Part shown: positions 19,818 to 24,008 of the stretch, piece by piece
Layout: the number at the start of each line of letters is the position of its first letter
How positions within the stretch are numbered: the first letter of the stretch is position 1
Source: AR5 sp035762565
GTDB taxonomy: Bacteria; Methylomirabilota; Methylomirabilia; Rokubacteriales; CSP1-6
Direction of reading: 5' to 3'
Assembly (NCBI GenBank): GCA_035762565.1
Contig: DASTOJ010000256.1
Coordinates: 1-24,008, forward strand
DNA: 24,008 nucleotides
The notes under the pieces: generated by a model
The model's input: the letters and a program-made list of their open reading frames with translations, nothing else
What the model was told of the DNA's origin: nothing
The model's database searches: none
Position numbers and translations under genes: made by a program

Positions 19818-22057
19818 CGCAGCGACCGGACGACGAAGTCCTCGCTCGGGGCGTAGGCCACCGGAATCTGGATCTCGTTGAGGTGCTCGGTCGCCAGCGT
19901 GGGGATCTGCCGCGACAGATAACCCGCCAGCTCGCGCGCGGTCACGCGCCCGTCGCCGTTGCGGTCGGCCGCCCCGGTCAGCGCGGCCACCGTGGCCGCC
20001 GTGAACACGCCGTGACCGAGCGTGGCACGCTCCAGGGCGGCCTGGTCCTGGCGCGACGCGGCCAGCACGGCGAAGCCCGTCGCCCGGCCGAGCTGCGCAT
20101 ATACGCGGTTCTGGAGCAGGCCCTTGATGTCCTTCACCACGGCGCCCGAGTTGCACGAATCGATCATGAGCACGATGCGCGAGGCCCTGGATTCCCGCAG
20201 CGTGGCGGCGATCTGCTCCGCGGAGACCGAGAGGCGGACGATCTCGGATTCCTCGGGCTCGACGATCGCCGGCGACAGGAAGTACCAGCCGCCGCGGATG
20301 GCCAGGCCGTGCCCGGCCAGGTAGACCACGATCGCGTCACCGGGCGACGCCGCGGCGGCCGTCGCCCGCAGGGTGGCCAGGATGGGCTCGCGCCCGGCGT
20401 TCGCATCGTGGAGCTCGGCCACGGCGACCCGGTCGAACCCCTTCGAGGCCCGCATCAGCTGCGCGATGGCCTCCGCATCTCGCCGGGCGTAGCCGAGCTT
20501 CAGCGCCGACGCCGCATACCGGTCGATGCCGACCGCGACCACGTGGAGCACGCGGCTCGCCGCCCCCGGGCGCTCGAACGCCAGCTCCCGTGTGGGCCCC
20601 TCGATCCCCAGGCGCCCCACGCCCATCACGGCCAGCGTGTTGGGGCCCGGCATGGGATGGATCCCGAATCCCACCGACCGGAACTTGAGGTCGTCCCGGC
20701 GTGCCGTTTCGTCGGTGATCCGCGCGGTGTCGGAGACGCGCTTGCCGTTGTGGTACACCTCGATGCCCGAGACGTCGTCCTTCACGTTCCGAGCCGTGGC
20801 CAGCACCACGGTGCGGCCGGAGCCGGCGACGTTCTCGAGCAGCTTCATCTCGGCGATGGTGGGCGGCAGGGGGATCGGCCCCTGGTGACCCGCCGAGGCG
20901 AACGCGAGCTGCTGCGGGCTCACGTAGTGGAGCAGGAGCCCGGGCTCGTAGAAGTGCCGCGCGAACTTCTCGAGATCGAGGTCGATCTTCTGGATCACCC
21001 AGGCGATTTCGCGGCTCCCGCTCACCGACCCGTCGTAACGCTTGCTCGAGTCGATGACGGCCCAGCCGTTCTCGGTGCTGAGGCCCGTCGCCACGAGCTT
21101 GCCGGTCTTGGCGTTGAGCACCGCCAGCACGCCGCTTCGATGGACGATCAGCAGGTCGTCGCCGGCCTTGACGTTGCGGATGTGGGCGATCGGCTCCTTG
21201 GCGGTGAAGACGGTGCGGCCCCGCCCCGCGCCCAGCGGCGCGACGCTGAGCGTGTTCTTGCTCGTCCAGTAGATCTGCCCGCCGGTGCGGATCCAGAAAT
21301 CCTGAGGGCCCGAGCCGAACGTGTGCTCGCCGGCCCTGGCGAAGGCCTGCCCGTCGTGCTTGTAGAGGCCGAGGCGCGCCGGCGAATCCTGGCGCGCGAG
21401 GCCCGGCGCGCCCGTGGAGTCGTAGTAGAACAGGATCCTGCCGGCGGGGCTCGCCGGCTCGATCGGCAAGGACGCCTGGCGGTCCGCGTCGAGCACCCAG
21501 GCGACGGCGCCGGCCTCGTAGGCGACGAACCGTCCGTCGTCCGAGACCCACAGCCCCGTCACGCGATCCTTCATCGGCACTGCGACGGTCCGCCTCGTCA
21601 CCAGGTTGTAGACCTGGAGCCGGCCGCCGCCCGCCGCCGCCACCACCGGCGCGCGCGGCGACACGGCGACGGCGTCGGCCGCGGCGCCCGTGCCCAGCAG
21701 CGTGGCCTTGGTGGCGAACGACATGCCGGCGGTCTCGTAGACGCGCCCGTCCGCCTCCGCGACGATGAGGTTGGCGCCGCGCTGATTGGGAAAGACCGCC
21801 CGGGCCTGGCGTGGCCGCCGGCCTTCGACGGCGACCTGCCCGCCGGTCTCGAAGTCCCAGACGCGGACCGCGCCGTCGGCGTCGACGAGGCCGAGGTAGC
21901 GCTCCCCGATGCCGGTGACGACCTCGGCGACCGGTCGCGCCGGCGCCTTCACCTTGAGCTCTTCCTGGAGGTAGAGGAAGTCCGAGACGATGTCGCCAAT
22001 TCCGGCAAGCAAGACCGCCAGCACGACGACGCGGAACGTCACAGCGCTCTTCGACAC
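19814..22057 (-). CDS. Membrane-anchored caspase-like (peptidase C14) protein with N-terminal beta-propeller-like region
   Basis: The 747-residue protein starts at GTG 22057. Residues 9-30 form one hydrophobic anchor or signal. About 40-345 shows short beta repeats (GAVRVWDFETG, GRLQVYNLVTRR, LLIVHRSGVLAVLNAKTG), suggesting a WD40-type propeller. The caspase fold follows from about 500: HVVAVGIDRYA, catalytic His583 in YLAGHGLA and Cys635 in MIDSCNSGA. Beyond it D698-R-N-G-D-G-R-V-T-A-R-E709 is a perfect EF-hand-type calcium loop. Such orthocaspases cleave after basic or other residues; the target is unknown. It lies 13 bases downstream of the barrel protein and overlaps the FGE-like gene by four bases, so all three are probably one operon acting at the envelope. 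Confidence 0.88.
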   Translation of the reverse strand: MSKSAVTFRVVVLAVLLAGIGDIVSDFLYLQEELKVKAPARPVAEVVTGIGERYLGLVDADGAVRVWDFETGGQVAVEGRRPRQARAVFPNQRGANLIVAEADGRVYETAGMSFATKATLLGTGAAADAVAVSPRAPVVAAAGGGRLQVYNLVTRRTVAVPMKDRVTGLWVSDDGRFVAYEAGAVAWVLDADRQASLPIEPASPAGRILFYYDSTGAPGLARQDSPARLGLYKHDGQAFARAGEHTFGSGPQDFWIRTGGQIYWTSKNTLSVAPLGAGRGRTVFTAKEPIAHIRNVKAGDDLLIVHRSGVLAVLNAKTGKLVATGLSTENGWAVIDSSKRYDGSVSGSREIAWVIQKIDLDLEKFARHFYEPGLLLHYVSPQQLAFASAGHQGPIPLPPTIAEMKLLENVAGSGRTVVLATARNVKDDVSGIEVYHNGKRVSDTARITDETARRDDLKFRSVGFGIHPMPGPNTLAVMGVGRLGIEGPTRELAFERPGAASRVLHVVAVGIDRYAASALKLGYARRDAEAIAQLMRASKGFDRVAVAELHDANAGREPILATLRATAAAASPGDAIVVYLAGHGLAIRGGWYFLSPAIVEPEESEIVRLSVSAEQIAATLRESRASRIVLMIDSCNSGAVVKDIKGLLQNRVYAQLGRATGFAVLAASRQDQAALERATLGHGVFTAATVAALTGAADRNGDGRVTARELAGYLSRQIPTLATEHLNEIQIPVAYAPSEDFVVRSLR

Positions 22058-22070
22058 CCGACCCGGCGCG

Positions 22071-22967
22071 TCAGAAGCTCCAGCGGACCTGCAGCGTCAC
22101 CGTGTGCGAATCGATGTCGATGCCCGAGGTCAGCGACGTCCCGTAGCTGTAGGCCCCGCCCACCAGCAACGACGGGGTGATCGCGTACAGGATCTCGGGC
22201 CCCACCGAGATGAAACCGTCGTCGTCGAGATCCGGGTCGACCACCTTCTGGTACACGAAGTTCAGCTGGGGCCGGAACTTCTCGCCGCGGTACTTCAGGC
22301 TGAAGCCGCCCTGGAACGAGGTGATCGTGTCGGCGTTGTCGTCCTCGAACGTGTTCGAGAACGCCACACCGACCGAAGGCTCGAACAGGATGGGCCCGCC
22401 GCGCGCGCTCAGGGTCACCGACGGCCCCGCGCGCCACGCCCAGATGTCGTCGGCCACGTTGCTGTTGAAGTTGGCGAAGCCGCCTTCCAGCGTCAGCCAG
22501 CCCTTGACGGGCTGCGTGTTCAGGAAGATCAGGTTCGCCCCGAGGCGCGTGTCGACGAGGGTCGAGTCGATGTCGGTGTCGAGCCCCCCGGCCGAAACCT
22601 CCGTGCTGGTGAACGCTCCGCCCAGCGCCCCGTGAACGAGCAGGATGTCATGCAGCTTGTGCAGCGCGCCGACCACGACGCCGCCGGTGTCCGACTTGAA
22701 GGAGCCGAAGCTGAAATCGCCGTCGGTCCGGTTGTAGAAGGGGCTGCCGAAGATGGTGGTCGTCGGCATGAGCTGCAGGCCTTCGCTCACGATGCTGCGC
22801 GACAGGGACTCCGCGACCGACGTGGCGATGGACGACCCCACCGCCCGCTCGACCGCCTTCTTCACCTCTTCGTTCGTGTCACCGCCGCCGCCCTGAGCGA
22901 ACGCCGGGCCTGCGATCCCCACGAGGAGCACGACGAGTGCGGCACCGCTGATCGACCCGGCTCGCAT
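22071..22967 (-). CDS. Outer-membrane beta-barrel protein, function unknown
   Basis: From the ATG at 22967 (GGGGGA upstream) the protein has 298 residues. It has a signal peptide (MRAGSISGAALVVLLVGIAG, cleaved near AFAQ), then a short helical stretch (EEVKKAVERAVGSSIATSVA), then alternating beta-strand sequence to the end. The last residues VTLQVRWSF end in phenylalanine with alternating hydrophobics, the recognition signal of the BAM complex. Composition and size resemble the barrel of autotransporters or uncharacterised porin-like proteins. An earlier ATG at 23012 would bury the signal peptide. It is the first gene of the operon with the caspase-like and FGE-like proteins. Confidence 0.75.
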   Translation of the reverse strand: MRAGSISGAALVVLLVGIAGPAFAQGGGGDTNEEVKKAVERAVGSSIATSVAESLSRSIVSEGLQLMPTTTIFGSPFYNRTDGDFSFGSFKSDTGGVVVGALHKLHDILLVHGALGGAFTSTEVSAGGLDTDIDSTLVDTRLGANLIFLNTQPVKGWLTLEGGFANFNSNVADDIWAWRAGPSVTLSARGGPILFEPSVGVAFSNTFEDDNADTITSFQGGFSLKYRGEKFRPQLNFVYQKVVDPDLDDDGFISVGPEILYAITPSLLVGGAYSYGTSLTSGIDIDSHTVTLQVRWSF

Positions 22968-23064
22968 GGTGGCGTCCCCCTTGTCGGCTACGGCGCCACC
23001 ATTCTCCGTCAAGACCCCGGCATTCGAGCCAGTGTTTCTGGGGGGGCCGAGTGCCCCGGGGCCC

Positions 23065-24008
23065 TCACACGTGCAGCGGGTCGATCCGGCCGGCCAGGCC
23101 GAGGAGGCTCTCCCACAGATAGTAGCTGCCCACGACGAACTCGCAGCGGTTGGCCCGGTCGTGGGCCCGGGCGTCGGCGCGCTTGTTGAAGCAGGCCTCG
23201 GTCAGCATCCCGGGCGCGCGCCGGTCGCCGGGATGCGTGGGGGTGAGGTGGCGCTCGACCAGCGCGCGGGCGGTGGCCTCGGCGGCCTCGCGACAGCGCG
23301 TCCGCCCGGCCTCGGTGGGGGCGACCCGGCTCAGCTTGAGCAGCGCGGCCAGCGCGATGGCGGTGGCGGCGGTGTCGCGCTCCGTGTTCGGGATCGTCGG
23401 GTCGTCGAAGTCCCAGAACGCCACGCGATCGGCCGGCACGTGGTCGAGCCACCAGTCGGCGCTGCGCACGGCCGCCCCCAGCCACGCCTCGCGCGTCCGG
23501 TCGGCCAGGAAGCTCTGCGTCGAGAACAGCATGCCCCACGCCTGCGCGCGGCCCCAGGTGCTCGTGTCGCTCAGGCCCTTGTGTGTGTAGTGGCGGACCA
23601 GCCGGCCGGTCGCCGCGTCGAGCGAGCTGGACTGGATGAACGAGCCGTCGTCACGCTGGTGCAGGGGGATGATCGTCCCGGCGTGGTGCGTGGCGACCTC
23701 GCGGAGCCGAGCGTCGCCCGTCGCGCCGGCCGCCCAGAACAGGAACGGCGCGGCCTGCAGGCTGTCGATGCTGGTCTCGGTGTCGCCGACATGGGCGCCC
23801 TCCTCGGCCTGGGCGCCGAGCGGAACGAGCCGGAGCGCCGGCGCGTAGAGCCGCGCCAGGCTCCGCGCCGTCTGCACGGCGATCTCGCGCGGCCCCGCCG
23901 CGTCGTGGAGGATGGCCCCCAGAGCGGCGCCGTAGTACGCGGGGAACGACTTGAAAACCGTCTCGGCGTCGATCCGCGCCCGCAGCCGCTCGGCCAACGA
24001 GGCTGCCC
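23065..24008 (-). CDS. Glycoside hydrolase family 88-like (unsaturated glucuronyl hydrolase), 5' end outside window
   Basis: About 314 residues are visible and the frame is still open at the window edge (AASLAERLR), so the true start is probably beyond 24008; TTG 23997 is only a nominal one. The alpha/alpha-barrel signature is present: DTETSIDSLQAAPFLFWAA and DTSTWGRAQAWGMLF, the two positions where GH88 enzymes carry catalytic aspartates, and further helical repeats ending GSYYLWESLLG. These enzymes remove the unsaturated uronic acid left by polysaccharide lyases on glycosaminoglycan- or ulvan-like oligosaccharides. No lyase is in view. No clear signal peptide can be judged because the 5' end is missing. 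Confidence 0.8.
   Translation of the reverse strand, partial: AASLAERLRARIDAETVFKSFPAYYGAALGAILHDAAGPREIAVQTARSLARLYAPALRLVPLGAQAEEGAHVGDTETSIDSLQAAPFLFWAAGATGDARLREVATHHAGTIIPLHQRDDGSFIQSSSLDAATGRLVRHYTHKGLSDTSTWGRAQAWGMLFSTQSFLADRTREAWLGAAVRSADWWLDHVPADRVAFWDFDDPTIPNTERDTAATAIALAALLKLSRVAPTEAGRTRCREAAEATARALVERHLTPTHPGDRRAPGMLTEACFNKRADARAHDRANRCEFVVGSYYLWESLLGLAGRIDPLHV

Noticed and set aside
19709..22180. A long plus-strand frame opposite the caspase-like gene
   Set aside because: Low-complexity Arg/Ala/Gly/Asp product, no start signal, mirrors codon structure of the real minus-strand gene.
22990..23010. TTGACG at the head of the barrel/caspase operon as a sigma-70 promoter
   Set aside because: No acceptable -10 at 16-18 bases; kept out of the feature list.
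1..24008. CRISPR array, insertion sequence, tRNA or prophage
   Set aside because: No regularly spaced repeats, no terminal inverted repeats with transposase, no cloverleaf and no phage protein were recognised by eye. A tRNAscan/ISfinder run would be more sensitive.

Overview
The window is very GC-rich, gene-dense DNA from a Gram-negative bacterium. The envelope genes show this: a Pal-type OmpA lipoprotein, an outer-membrane barrel protein, GspA/GspB-type secretion assembly factors and a periplasmic di-haem peroxidase. The mix of a Rieske oxygenase, nitrilase, amidase, UGSC selenoprotein and caspase-like protease would suit an uncultivated soil or subsurface lineage such as Rokubacteria/Methylomirabilota. 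That placement is inference; the window holds no rRNA or other phylogenetic marker. No tRNA, CRISPR array, insertion sequence or phage module was recognised.

Layout. 1-141 is the tail of an ABC-transporter permease. 149-2281 (minus) carries a Rieske oxygenase followed by a nitrilase-type amidohydrolase. 2300-4437 (minus) carries an S1-domain protein coupled to a secreted metallopeptidase-like protein. 4523-5416 (plus) is a 3-hydroxyisobutyrate dehydrogenase-family enzyme. 5431-7830 (minus) is a gspA-gspB pair. 7949-9916 (minus) is a large di-haem peroxidase. 10134-12150 (minus) is the most striking part: a tightly packed operon of a conserved 341-residue protein of unknown function, a UGSC-family protein with an in-frame UGA followed by a bacterial SECIS-like hairpin, and methionine sulfoxide reductase MsrB. 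It is transcribed divergently from phosphatidylserine synthase (12194-12826), with a 19-bp palindrome between them. 12823-14220 (minus) is an amidase.

14331-16922 is a decaying, duplicated block. Two paralogous SAM methyltransferases with lipoprotein-like N-termini flank an integral membrane protein, a tiny basic ORF and a collapsed third methyltransferase. 17069-18049 is a Pal-like lipoprotein ending in a strong hairpin. 18121-18960 holds frameshifted remnants that look like AddB/AddA (RecB-type) exonuclease. 19104-22967 (minus) is an apparent operon of an outer-membrane barrel protein, a membrane-anchored caspase-like protease with an EF-hand-like loop, and an exported formylglycine-generating-enzyme-like protein. 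23065-24008 is a GH88-type glycoside hydrolase running off the end.

The best candidate for something new is the redox operon at 10134-12150. UGA is read as selenocysteine at residue 93 but as stop at the end of the same gene, and that final UGA overlaps the msrB start as ATGA. The second candidate is the barrel/caspase/FGE-like envelope operon. Several genes (gspA, the first methyltransferase, S1, pssA) have promoter-like sequence so close to the start codon, with no Shine-Dalgarno, that leaderless mRNAs look likely.
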